Source: an uncultured Clostridia bacterium (GTDB lineage: Bacteria; Bacillota; Clostridia; TANB77; CAG-508). From it: 41,008 nt of DNA. This document shows, piece after piece, positions 1-6,503 of this stretch. Numbering within the stretch: the first letter of the stretch is position 1; the number at the start of each line of letters is the position of its first letter. Below the pieces are notes generated by a model. The model worked only from the letters and a program-made list of their open reading frames with translations, was not told where the DNA came from and did not search any database. Position numbers and translations under genes: made by a program. The DNA is taken from contig CALXAP010000018.1 in the NCBI GenBank assembly GCA_944386325.1, positions 1 through 41,008 of the forward strand, given 5' to 3'.

Positions 1-68
1 CAGAATCTTTATATAAAATATATGAATTTGAATTAAGACAAAAACAGGATGATAAAACAGAAAGATAA
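1..68 (+). CDS. C-terminal end of an unidentified protein (5' end outside window)
   Basis: An open frame enters from the left edge (first complete codon at base 3) and stops at TAA 66-68. It gives 21 residues that start ESLYKIYEF and end DDKTER. The charged, helical-looking tail is protein-like. The next gene, on the same strand, starts 53 bases later behind its own SD, so the two could be cotranscribed. Too little is present to name a family. Confidence 0.4.
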   Translation, partial: ESLYKIYEFELRQKQDDKTER

Positions 69-120
69 ATTACAATTTAATTTAGTAAGAAATATAGTAA
101 TTTGTGAGGGGATTTAGATA

Positions 121-816
121 ATGGGAAAGAAAATAATTAATGGAATTATTATAGCTATAAGCATTATATTAATTGGATTTGTTGTGGTATTTAGTTTATT
201 ACCAAATGTCGAATTAAATGTGTTAGTAACTATAGGAGGTTTTATTGTACCAATTTGTATGATAATAATTACAATGATAGCTGAAATAAAAAAAGAAAAG
301 AATTTACAAGAAAAGAATAAAATAAGAGATTTTTGGTTAAAAATATTATTTATTATATATTGTATATTATTAATCACAATTTTATTCTTGAATAATGAAT
401 ATAGGATGACTGGTTTTGAAAGTATTAATATAAATACATTTTCAATAGAACATTTCGAAACAATTAATATTGTCCCATTTTCTACTATAATAGGCTATAT
501 TAAGGGATTACTATTTGAAGATGCTAGTATGAGTATAGTAATAATTAATTTAGCTACTAATTTATTTTTGTTTGCACCAATGGGATTTTTCATTCCTTTG
601 CTATTTAAAAATAAAATAACAAATATGAAACAATTCATAATATTGATTATTATAATTTCATTATTTGTTGAAATATTACAATTTATAACTTATAGAGGCT
701 CAACTGATATTGATGATATTATATTAAATACAATTGGTGCAATTATTGTATATATATTAATGAAAACAAAATTAGTAAAGAAAATATTAGAAAAAGTGCT
801 TGATATAGAGGAATAA
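121..816 (+). CDS. VanZ-like family membrane protein
   Basis: This 231-residue protein has about five hydrophobic membrane segments: two near residues 5-55, one near 73-92, and two or three in the C-terminal half. The second half, with the NLFLFAPMGF stretch, a long hydrophobic segment, EILQF and then STDIDDIILNTIGA, matches the VanZ-like fold as I know it. VanZ of glycopeptide-resistance clusters gives low-level teicoplanin resistance, but most family members are uncharacterised envelope proteins and no van genes lie nearby. The start is supported by GAGGGG about nine bases upstream of the ATG. A hairpin with a T-tail at 909-938 ends the unit. The family call is good; a resistance role is not shown. 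Confidence 0.8.
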   Translation: MGKKIINGIIIAISIILIGFVVVFSLLPNVELNVLVTIGGFIVPICMIIITMIAEIKKEKNLQEKNKIRDFWLKILFIIYCILLITILFLNNEYRMTGFESININTFSIEHFETINIVPFSTIIGYIKGLLFEDASMSIVIINLATNLFLFAPMGFFIPLLFKNKITNMKQFIILIIIISLFVEILQFITYRGSTDIDDIILNTIGAIIVYILMKTKLVKKILEKVLDIEE

Positions 817-906
817 CAAATTACAATTTGACAAAATACAGAAAACCTACTATAATACAACAAATACTATTCAATAGATAGTACAAAACATCCCCTTTTA
901 TTTTCA

Positions 907-938
907 AGAGAGAATCATAGTGATTCTCTTTTAATTTT
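907..938 (+). terminator. Rho-independent terminator after the VanZ-like gene
   Basis: A perfect 9-bp stem, AGAGAATCA at 909-917 with TGATTCTCT at 921-929, has a three-base loop and is followed by a T-rich tail. It lies about 90 bases after the VanZ-like stop and separates that unit from the element-like region. Confidence 0.8.
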
Positions 939-963
939 AATTCTTAAATTTTATTATTTATCG

Positions 964-1003
964 TAAAATACTATAAAATACTATAAATTCTCATAAAATA
1001 CCA
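964..1003. repeat. Four tandem 10-bp direct repeats
   Basis: Four consecutive 10-mers read TAAAATACTA, TAAAATACTA, TAAATTCTCA and TAAAATACCA. The unit length is close to one helical turn, so the copies would face the same side of the DNA. Related TACTAT boxes occur at 848-853 and 865-870, and inverted (ATAGTA) at 878-883. No gene covers 817-1223; apart from the VanZ terminator, these boxes and the promoter region, I see only AT-rich sequence there. A protein-binding array at the left edge of the element is an inference. Confidence 0.5.
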
Positions 1004-1101
1004 TTACAAATTATTACTATTCATTCCATCAATATCAAATATAATATACAAAAGTACAAAAATATTATACATTATTAAAAAAAAGACTTTTTGTAAAATA
1101 T

Positions 1102-1153
1102 TTCCTGCTTTTCACATAATTCGACAAACTTTGCAGGAATTATATGGTAAAAT
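1102..1153 (+). promoter_or_regulatory. Probable extended -10 promoter with inverted repeat
   Basis: TAAAAT at 1148-1153 is preceded by TGG, an extended -10 (TGn) arrangement. There is no good -35 at 17 bp; TCGACA lies 21 bp upstream. An exact 7-bp inverted repeat, TTCCTGC at 1102-1108 and GCAGGAA at 1133-1139, overlaps the -35 zone and could be an operator. Transcription would start near 1160, about 64 nt before the leader peptide. Confidence 0.5.
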
Positions 1154-1223
1154 ACGCTATATAAATAAGCATAAGAAGAATTCATCAATAGACAAAAGAA
1201 TTATTAAAACTGGGAGGGAGAAG

Positions 1224-1289
1224 ATGGATTTTTTTATTGTAAATAATAGAGAAGTAAAAGCATACTTAACTCTTAATATTAAGGGGTAA
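1224..1289 (+). CDS. Leader peptide overlapping a transcription terminator
   Basis: This 21-codon ORF begins MDFFIVNN and ends TLNIKG. It has a strong SD (GGGAGGGAG) and a normal spacing to ATG. Codons 12-21 and the stop lie inside the stem of the terminator at 1256-1302, so a ribosome on the ORF would decide whether that hairpin forms. This is the layout of attenuation leaders upstream of tet(M) and in Tn916-type elements, where slow translation under drug allows readthrough. Here the first sizeable downstream gene is a sigma-like regulator and no resistance gene is present. The ORF is too short for codon statistics; the evidence is the SD and the overlap. Confidence 0.6.
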   Translation: MDFFIVNNREVKAYLTLNIKG

Positions 1290-1302
1290 GTGTGCTTTTT
1301 TC
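1256..1302 (+). terminator. Attenuator terminator within the leader ORF
   Basis: The arms at 1256-1277 and 1278-1299 are complementary over almost 22 bp (wobble pairs and one A-G mismatch) and run into a T6 tract at 1295-1300. The 5' arm contains the second half of the leader peptide and the 3' arm contains its stop codon. Confidence 0.75.
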
Positions 1303-1443
1303 TATTAACCAATAAAACCATTTATATACATTAAGGTATTTAACATACTAAAAGAAAAAAATTCAAAGAATAAGTACAACGAAGATTTAGTGTGTTAATA
1401 CTTAATATTCTCAAATCTTCGCTTAATGGGAAAGTGTAGATAA

Positions 1444-1593
1444 ATGAGAATTATTGGTTTAAACAACAAAAAAATTCTAACTTTATATTATAAAGAAACG
1501 GACAAGCTAACTTTATTAAGTAAGTTTGTCTGTTTTTTTGACTTAATAGTTAGAAATAGAGGACCTCCTGTTTATTCAAAGTTTGATTTTTGA
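1444..1593 (+). CDS. Possible second leader ORF (49 codons), weakly supported
   Basis: An ATG frame runs from 1444 to TGA at 1591-1593, beginning MRIIGLNNKK. It crosses the whole second terminator (1498-1539) and ends at the top of the 3' arm of the SD-masking hairpin (1563-1606). A ribosome that finished this frame would hold that hairpin open and expose the SD of the sigma-like gene. The SD is poor (GGGAAAG about 13 bases upstream), so translation is uncertain. It may be a chance frame across regulatory RNA. Confidence 0.25.
   Translation: MRIIGLNNKKILTLYYKETDKLTLLSKFVCFFDLIVRNRGPPVYSKFDF
1498..1539 (+). terminator. Second rho-independent terminator in the leader
   Basis: The arms 1498-1513 and 1518-1533 pair over 16 positions with one A-A mismatch and two or three wobbles. 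The loop has four bases and is followed by T6. It lies between the first attenuator and the sigma-like gene. A 9-bp hairpin upstream (CGAAGATTT near 1380 with AAATCTTCG near 1414) and an overlapping alternative pairing in the same stretch suggest further RNA switching. Confidence 0.75.
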
Positions 1594-1606
1594 GTAAATA
1601 GGAGGT
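1563..1606 (+). promoter_or_regulatory. Hairpin sequestering the SD of the sigma-like gene
   Basis: An 18-bp stem pairs 1563-1580 with 1589-1606 around an 8-nt loop. The 3' arm contains GGAGG at 1601-1605, the only good SD for the ATG at 1613. Folded, the SD is fully masked, so translation should need an opening event. TTTT after the stem means it might also act as a weak terminator. Confidence 0.65.
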
Positions 1607-1612
1607 TTTATT

Positions 1613-1981
1613 ATGAATAATTATCAAGAACTTATAAATGATATAGTTTTTGCTAAATTCATAAATTATATGAAAAAAGCATTATTACATAAAAAAATGA
1701 ACTATATTAGAGATAATAAATGGATAAACGAAAAAGAATGTAGTATAGAAAAAATTAAAGATTTAATGTATTCAGAAAATGAAGAACATTTAGATTTATT
1801 AGGAAAAGTTTTAAATACAAGAGAAAAAAGTGTATTAGAATTACATATTCTTGAAAAGCGAACCTATAATGAGATTGCCAAAAAATTAAAAATAAAACCA
1901 GAAAGTGTAAGAAAAATAAAATATAGAGCTATAAAAAAGATAATTAAATGGAGGAAAGATAATGAAAACAGAATTTCATGA
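1613..1981 (+). CDS. Sigma-70 region 4-like regulator (Tn916 Orf7 type)
   Basis: This 122-residue protein has a C-terminal helix-turn-helix typical of sigma region 4. LNTREKSVLELHILEKRTY, then EIAKKLKIKPESVRKIKYRA, occupy about residues 67-108. There is no convincing core-binding region 2, so it is a small sigma-like factor. It has the size and position of Orf7 of Tn916-family conjugative transposons, which sits in the tetracycline-responsive operon controlling excision. The next gene overlaps it by 20 bases, as orf7 and orf8 are paired there. Its SD is in a strong hairpin. The Tn916 parallel rests on size, order and motif, not on an alignment. Confidence 0.7.
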   Translation: MNNYQELINDIVFAKFINYMKKALLHKKMNYIRDNKWINEKECSIEKIKDLMYSENEEHLDLLGKVLNTREKSVLELHILEKRTYNEIAKKLKIKPESVRKIKYRAIKKIIKWRKDNENRIS

Positions 1982-2162
1982 ATTATTAAAAAAAGCAGTA
2001 AGTGATGATACAGCATTAATATGCGTAATAGAAAAAATAATGCCTATGATTAATAATTTTTCAAGAATAAGTAATGGAAAAATAGATGAAGACTTGAAAA
2101 GTACATTAATTACATATTCCATTGAAATTATAAGGAAAAAAGAAATTTTTAAAATTTTTTAA
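1962..2162 (+). CDS. Small HTH-type protein (Tn916 Orf8-like)
   Basis: This 66-residue protein begins MKTEFHELLKKAVSDDTA and contains FSRISNGKIDEDLKSTLI, a pattern I associate with the short helix-turn-helix family encoded after the sigma-like gene in Tn916-type elements. It starts inside the end of that gene behind GGAGG, so the two are translationally linked. It ends in a basic, Phe-rich tail with the stop in an A/T run. DNA binding or cooperation with the sigma-like factor is inferred. Confidence 0.6.
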   Translation: MKTEFHELLKKAVSDDTALICVIEKIMPMINNFSRISNGKIDEDLKSTLITYSIEIIRKKEIFKIF

Positions 2163-2191
2163 AAAACTTGTCCCGGTTTTTATAATTTTAA

Positions 2192-2559
2192 GTGCTGTTC
2201 ATAGTAGAAGTGTAAAAAACTTCTAGTATGGATTGCACATTGAAAATTGAATAATGTATTTGTTAGATCATAGAAGAACTGTGTTTTAGGTGGGTTAGCA
2301 ACCACTTAAATTAACAATAAGAATGTTATCTTGTTGTGAATACAGTTTAGGAAACTTTTGTATAGTCACAGCACGAGCGTAAAGTTATAAAGGTAGTCCA
2401 TAATACTTTTATAATGATGCGTCACACGCAATGAGTACAAGCCAGAGTTCTGGTTGGTGAAATTCCAATGTTGCTAGAAACAATAGCAGTCTGACAAATG
2501 GGAAAAGTAAGAAAATAATAATATCTTAATTAGGGCTATTCCCCCAATAGCCCTAATTA
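2192..2559 (+). ncRNA. Densely structured RNA or DNA region, candidate regulatory RNA or origin
   Basis: This gene-free stretch folds into many consecutive helices. (1) A hairpin at 2192-2238 contains TAGAAG with CTTCTA. (2) A three-way junction is closed by 2277-2283 with 2341-2347; inside it are a 9-bp hairpin (2285-2293 with 2302-2310) and a second hairpin (2314-2322 with 2329-2337), joined by 3-nt linkers. (3) An 11-bp hairpin pairs 2385-2395 with 2404-2414. (4) A TGCGT-ACGCA hairpin lies at 2418-2430. (5) A CCAG-CTGG hairpin lies near 2440-2455. (6) A TGCTA-TAGCA hairpin lies at 2472-2488. (7) A perfect 14-bp hairpin with a CCCCC loop spans 2527-2559. Its G+C content exceeds that of its flanks. 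I match it to no named RNA family. It could be a leader RNA for the gene at 2580, a trans-acting RNA, or a single-strand replication origin. Confidence 0.5.
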
Positions 2560-2579
2560 GAAAATAGGAGGCAAAAGAA

Positions 2580-2783
2580 ATGTTAGATATTATTTCAATG
2601 GCTACATTAATTTTTATATTAATAGGACTACCTTTAATTCTAATTATTATAGGTGGAAGTAGAAAGACACTAGAAGAACAAGAATTAGAAGATGAAGAAC
2701 AAATTAAATATTTGAACGAATATCAAGAAAAGAAAATAAATAGAAAAAATTTTGGAGGTTATGATGGAAAGAAAAACATATAA
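2580..2783 (+). CDS. Small single-pass membrane protein of unknown function
   Basis: This 67-residue protein has one N-terminal membrane segment (about residues 6-26, Ile/Leu-rich). An acidic stretch (LEEQELEDEEQ) and a basic, Asn-rich tail follow. The SD AGGAGG at 2566-2571 gives good spacing. It lies directly after the structured region, and the next ORF starts inside its 3' end. Small membrane or excisionase-like ORFs sit at this position in many integrative elements, but I do not recognise this one. The tail could face the cytoplasm. Confidence 0.5.
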   Translation: MLDIISMATLIFILIGLPLILIIIGGSRKTLEEQELEDEEQIKYLNEYQEKKINRKNFGGYDGKKNI

Positions 2784-2952
2784 TTGGAAACAAGTTGTTT
2801 CATACGGTTTAATTGCATTACATAATTTATTAAATTCTGCAAATGAAGTAAATATAAAAAATATGCAAATGTTTTATGAGCCTTTACAAGAATTACATTC
2901 TAAAAAAGAGGCAGAACAATATGCAGAGATTTTATTAAATAAAGAAAAATGA
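2764..2952 (+). CDS. Small protein of unknown function, element accessory gene
   Basis: The ATG at 2764 is chosen because GGAGG at 2754-2758 is 5 nt away; an ATG at 2761 would be too close. The 62-residue product begins MERKTYNWKQ and ends EILLNKEK. It looks helical and hydrophilic and lacks a clear DNA-binding motif. It overlaps the previous ORF by 20 bases in another frame and ends at a strong terminator. The position before the recombinases would suit a recombination directionality factor, but no sequence feature shows that. Confidence 0.5.
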   Translation: MERKTYNWKQVVSYGLIALHNLLNSANEVNIKNMQMFYEPLQELHSKKEAEQYAEILLNKEK

Positions 2953-2984
2953 AGGCAAGTTTCATACTTGCTTTTTACTTTTTT
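2951..2984 (+). terminator. Rho-independent terminator before the recombinase operon
   Basis: GCAAGT at 2955-2960 pairs with ACTTGC at 2966-2971, with a five-base loop, followed by a T-rich run to 2984. It ends the small-gene unit, so the recombinases need their own promoter or readthrough. Confidence 0.8.
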
Positions 2985-3015
2985 CAAATGTATAAAAAAA
3001 TATTTTGTACATTTG
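2985..3015. promoter_or_regulatory. 13-bp inverted repeats with 5-bp centre: operator or recombinase core-type site
   Basis: The left arm CAAATGTATAAAA (2985-2997) and the right arm TTTTGTACATTTG (3003-3015) are inverted repeats with one mismatch. They are separated by AAATA. Arms of 11-13 bp around a 5-8 bp centre are the general form of tyrosine-recombinase core sites. The site lies 60 bp before the first recombinase ATG and overlaps a possible weak promoter (TTGTAC, 17 bp, TATTAT). It may be an attachment core, an autoregulatory operator, or both. Confidence 0.45.
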
Positions 3016-3075
3016 TTGTAACAATATTATTATGATAATTTTTACATGAAATAAATTGATAAGGAGGTTTATTAA

Positions 3076-4110
3076 ATGTCTTTTTTAAAGTATCAAAAGC
3101 AAACTCCTGAATTTGTTAATAATTTTCTAAAATATAAAAAATATATTGAGTTTGGATCTCAAACAACTGTAGATTCAGAATATTTTGATTTAAGAACATT
3201 ATTAAGATTTGTAAAAGTATATTTGTACGATAAAGATAACTTGTATAAAATATCAAAAGAAGATTTTAGGAAAATAGAAATAAAAAATATTACATTAGAT
3301 GATATAAATAGACTTAATACTTTCGATCTAGAAAAATATATTATATTTTTAAGTGTTAAATTGGAAAATGATAATAAAACAAGAAACAGAAAATTAGCAT
3401 CTTGTAAAAGATTATTTGAATATTTAGAAGTAAATAATTTAATAGATTCTAATCCAACTAAAAACATGTCATCAGCAAGAGTAGAAAAAAGAATTCCTAA
3501 ATATTTAAGTTTAAATGAAAGTAAAAGACTACTTGCTGTTACATTAAAATCAAAAAATATGTTTAACATTAGGAATTATGCTATTACTTGTATATTTCTA
3601 AATTGTAGTATTAGACTTTCAGAATTAACTAATATTGATTTAACTGATATAAAAATGGATCAGAGTGAAAAAACTATAAAAATACATGGTAAAGGAAATA
3701 AAGAAAGATTATTATATCTGGATGATGCAGCTTGTGAAGCTATAAACGCTTATTTAGAAGTCAGACCTAGTATTGGTAAAGATAATAAAGATTATAATGC
3801 ATTATTTTTAAGTGCTAGAAATAAAAGAATATCAAATAGAACAGTACAAGTAATTATAAAAGATAATTTATCTAAAGCATTAGATAAAAATGCAAATATA
3901 AAAGATTACAAAACACACTCATTAAGGCATACTGGTGCTTCATTACTATATAATGAAAACAATACGGATATATTTGTCCTAAAAAAAATTCTCGGACATA
4001 AAAGTCTTGAGGCAACTCAAATTTATACTCATGTTTCTAATAAAAAATTAAAAGACATTATGATGAATTTTGCTGTTTCTAGTCTTATAGAGAAAAATGG
4101 AGGAAAATAA
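3076..4110 (+). CDS. Tyrosine recombinase/integrase, first of a tandem pair
   Basis: This 344-residue protein has an N-terminal SAM-like core-binding domain (about 10-125) and a C-terminal catalytic domain. The full catalytic set is visible: Arg180 in CSIRLSEL, Lys206 in GKGNKER, His281 and Arg284 in HSLRHTGA, His308 in LGHKS, and nucleophile Tyr317 in IYTHV. Length and layout are XerC/XerD-like rather than Tn916 Int-like, since there is no arm-binding domain. The SD is AAGGAGG. Its 3' end holds the SD of the second recombinase, so the two are coupled. It is unlikely to be the host dif recombinase because of the duplicated, element-like context. It should catalyse DNA strand exchange. Confidence 0.9.
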   Translation: MSFLKYQKQTPEFVNNFLKYKKYIEFGSQTTVDSEYFDLRTLLRFVKVYLYDKDNLYKISKEDFRKIEIKNITLDDINRLNTFDLEKYIIFLSVKLENDNKTRNRKLASCKRLFEYLEVNNLIDSNPTKNMSSARVEKRIPKYLSLNESKRLLAVTLKSKNMFNIRNYAITCIFLNCSIRLSELTNIDLTDIKMDQSEKTIKIHGKGNKERLLYLDDAACEAINAYLEVRPSIGKDNKDYNALFLSARNKRISNRTVQVIIKDNLSKALDKNANIKDYKTHSLRHTGASLLYNENNTDIFVLKKILGHKSLEATQIYTHVSNKKLKDIMMNFAVSSLIEKNGGK

Positions 4111-4111
4111 A

Positions 4112-5101
4112 ATGAATGAAAATAAAATGAATGAAAATAAGATTCCTAAATTTGTTACAGATTTAACAAATTATTTAATTGCAATTAAAAACTTATCTAA
4201 AGTATATGTGACAAATATGACTATTACAATACAACAATTTTTAGAATTTATAAATGTTCATAAATTTAAAAATAAATATGATTCAATAGAAAATATGACC
4301 TTAAATGATGTCCGCTCTTTAAAGAATAGTGATATATATAGCTTTATTTTCTTTTTAGCTGAATCACAATATAAAATAAACTCAAGGATTGTAAAAACAG
4401 AGCATTTGAGAACATTTTTTGATTTTCTATATACAATTAAACATACTATTTTTACAGAGCCTTTTAAAAAAATAAATGCTGAAAGAAAAATGCAAAAAAA
4501 ACTACCTAATTATTTGTCATTAGAAGAAGCTCAAAAAATGATAGAGCTATACAAAGATAGTGATGATCCAATAAAAATAAGAGATAAAGCAATATTACAT
4601 TTATTTATTAATAGTGGTGTTAGATTATCTGAATTAAAAAATCTTGAATTAGAAGATATAAATATGAACAATAAAAGTTTTTCTATAATTGGTAAAGGCA
4701 ACAAAGAAAGAACGGGTTATTTAAACGATATTTCTAAAAATGCTTTAAATGAATACTTGAATATAAGAGATAGATTAAATCCTAAAAGTAATACATTATT
4801 TGTTAGTAAATATGGAAAAAAGATGAGTTCAACAGCCATAGAAAAAATAGTTAAAAGAGCATATAAAAGAGCTAATATAAAAGATGATAATTACTGTGTA
4901 CATACATTGAGGCATACTTGTGCAACCCTATTATATAGAAATGGTATTGATATAAGGACTATACAAGACCTATTAGGTCATGTTCAAATAGATACAACAG
5001 AAATTTACACTCACTTGCATGATGAAAACGTAATGAATGCAATGCTAGGACAGTCATTAGCAAAATTTATGATGGCAGATGTAGAATCGTTTTGTGCATA
5101 G
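4112..5101 (+). CDS. Tyrosine recombinase/integrase, second of a tandem pair
   Basis: The ATG at 4112 follows GGAGG by 8 nt; an ATG at 4097 overlaps that SD and is less likely. The product has 329 residues. Catalytic residues are complete: Arg171 in SGVRLSEL, Lys195 in GKGNKER, His264 and Arg267 in HTLRHTCA, His290 in LGHVQ, and Tyr299 in IYTHL. The N-terminus carries an exact tandem repeat of five residues (MNENKMNENK), from a 15-base duplication. It is clearly paralogous to the first recombinase but diverged, which suggests a heterodimeric pair acting on the two arms of one site, as XerC and XerD do. Confidence 0.9.
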   Translation: MNENKMNENKIPKFVTDLTNYLIAIKNLSKVYVTNMTITIQQFLEFINVHKFKNKYDSIENMTLNDVRSLKNSDIYSFIFFLAESQYKINSRIVKTEHLRTFFDFLYTIKHTIFTEPFKKINAERKMQKKLPNYLSLEEAQKMIELYKDSDDPIKIRDKAILHLFINSGVRLSELKNLELEDINMNNKSFSIIGKGNKERTGYLNDISKNALNEYLNIRDRLNPKSNTLFVSKYGKKMSSTAIEKIVKRAYKRANIKDDNYCVHTLRHTCATLLYRNGIDIRTIQDLLGHVQIDTTEIYTHLHDENVMNAMLGQSLAKFMMADVESFCA

Positions 5102-5126
5102 CTTTTATGAAAGGAAGTGAAATTTG

Positions 5127-5456
5127 ATGAATGATACTAATAAAAATTTTAATATTAATAATATTCATTCTGTCGAACTTAATCTATTAGATGGTCAAGT
5201 TGAAATTATTCTAAGGGGATTAGAATTATATGGCTATAACCTTGAATATATGCTAAATAGTAATGATGCATCAGATGAAGTCACTCAAGAAAAAAAGGCT
5301 CTATTAAAATATACATACGAGCAAGTATTAGCCACTCAGGCTGAGCAAGTAACTTCGAAGTCAGATAATATAAATAACTTATCTAGTTTAGGTAAAATAT
5401 TGTCTAAAGATTTTACAAATAATAAAGATAATATACAAAATTTAAAAGCAATATAA
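5127..5456 (+). CDS. Small protein of unknown function in the recombinase operon
   Basis: The ATG at 5127 follows AAGGAAGTG and lies 25 bases after the second recombinase. The 109-residue product is acidic in the middle and Asn/Lys-rich at the end, with no Cys and no membrane segment. I do not recognise it. A recombinase pair followed by a small third gene recalls Tn554 (tnpA, tnpB, tnpC), where TnpC influences orientation and efficiency. That comparison is positional only; the two recombinases here are of equal size, unlike TnpA and TnpB. Confidence 0.6.
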   Translation: MNDTNKNFNINNIHSVELNLLDGQVEIILRGLELYGYNLEYMLNSNDASDEVTQEKKALLKYTYEQVLATQAEQVTSKSDNINNLSSLGKILSKDFTNNKDNIQNLKAI

Positions 5457-6369
5457 ATCAGTAGGGAGTAGGGGAATAGGCGATTTTTATATTTATATAA
5501 GAGAAAAAAATAAATAAATTAAAATAAGAAAAGTTTTAATAAGATAAAATAATTTTAAAAAATAATAATTCCAAATTATTAAAATACATAAATTTTAGAA
5601 TGTTGAAAATGAAACTTATAATAATTCTTAAATAATTATAAATTTTAAATATTATTCAAAAACGAACATTTGTTATAATTAAAAAATTTTAGTTTTAAAA
5701 TTATTTTTAAATAAAAAATAATTTATAAGTAATAAATATTAGTTACAAAAAATAATAAAATTTAATTATTCCCAAAAGAATATTTATTATTAATTATAAG
5801 CTCTAAAATCAATTTTAAGACATTTTAATATTTAAAATGATAAATTATTCATCTTAAAATATATAATAAGTGTAAACAGAATATTATTGATTAATTGTTT
5901 AGATTTATAACTAGTTTATAAATTAATTTAGTAAAAAAGTAAAAAACACATAAAAATATACTAATATATAATTTAGTGAAAAATGCCTAAAAATATGACG
6001 CACGAGAATCGATTTTAAGCCGTTTTTATTTTTTAGACATATAGTTTGTTGTCTATTAAAATAGCTAAAATAGAGAAATATAAGGTTTTTACGAAAATTC
6101 AAAAAATTTAAAAGAAAATATATAAATTATATAATAAGTAAAAATCTTATATAAATTTTTTTAATTAATAAGGTTACAATAATATAAAAAAATCCAACCA
6201 GGAAAATATAATAAGATATGATGATATAAGTATTAGATTTAAAAAAATATTGAAATAAATAGAATAATTAACAAGTAATAAATGTTTAAAAAAGCTTGAT
6301 ATAGGCTTAATAGAAAGCATTGTTGGAAAAGGTCTATATACATAGCTTTATATTTTACCCCCATGCCTT

Positions 6370-6414
6370 ATTGCGCAAAACTTTGATTTTGCGCAATGTT
6401 GTATCTTTTTTTTT
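6370..6414 (+). terminator. Perfect 11-bp hairpin followed by a T9 tract
   Basis: ATTGCGCAAAA at 6370-6380 pairs exactly with TTTTGCGCAAT at 6387-6397 around a 6-nt loop. T9 follows at 6406-6414, eight bases beyond the stem. It could terminate transcription leaving the element. The gap before the T-tract is larger than usual, so it may instead be a protein-binding palindrome. Confidence 0.5.
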
Positions 6415-6459
6415 GACATATAATAAATTATGCTTTTCCCTATGTTAGTCATCAAAATG

Positions 6460-6503
6460 TAAAAAAACAAAAGGCTAAACAAATTTATATTTAGCCTTTT
6501 GTT
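6460..6503 (-). terminator. Terminator after the WG-repeat gene
   Basis: AACAAAAGGCTAAA (6466-6479) and TTTAGCCTTTTGTT (6490-6503) form a perfect 14-bp stem. On the minus strand it is followed by a T-run, just after the stop at 6510. Confidence 0.85.

Noticed and set aside
121..816. Part of a glycopeptide-resistance cluster
   Set aside because: Only a VanZ-like protein is present. No vanA/B ligase, vanH, vanX or two-component system occurs in the window, and VanZ-like proteins are common outside such clusters.
964..1003. CRISPR array
   Set aside because: Repeats are 10 bp with no spacers, and no cas genes are present.
2192..2559. Group I or group II intron, or tmRNA
   Set aside because: There is no domain V-like hairpin, no group I core sequences, no tRNA-like ends and no intron-encoded protein.
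3076..5101. Host XerC and XerD acting on dif
   Set aside because: The genes lie in tandem in an accessory context with element-type regulators. No dif-like 28-mer was recognised, although both are clearly Xer-like in length.
5983..6040. Integron attC-like site, given a nearby tyrosine recombinase pair and imperfect inverted repeats
   Set aside because: The conserved RYYYAAC and GTTRRRY core sequences are absent, and there is no integron integrase.
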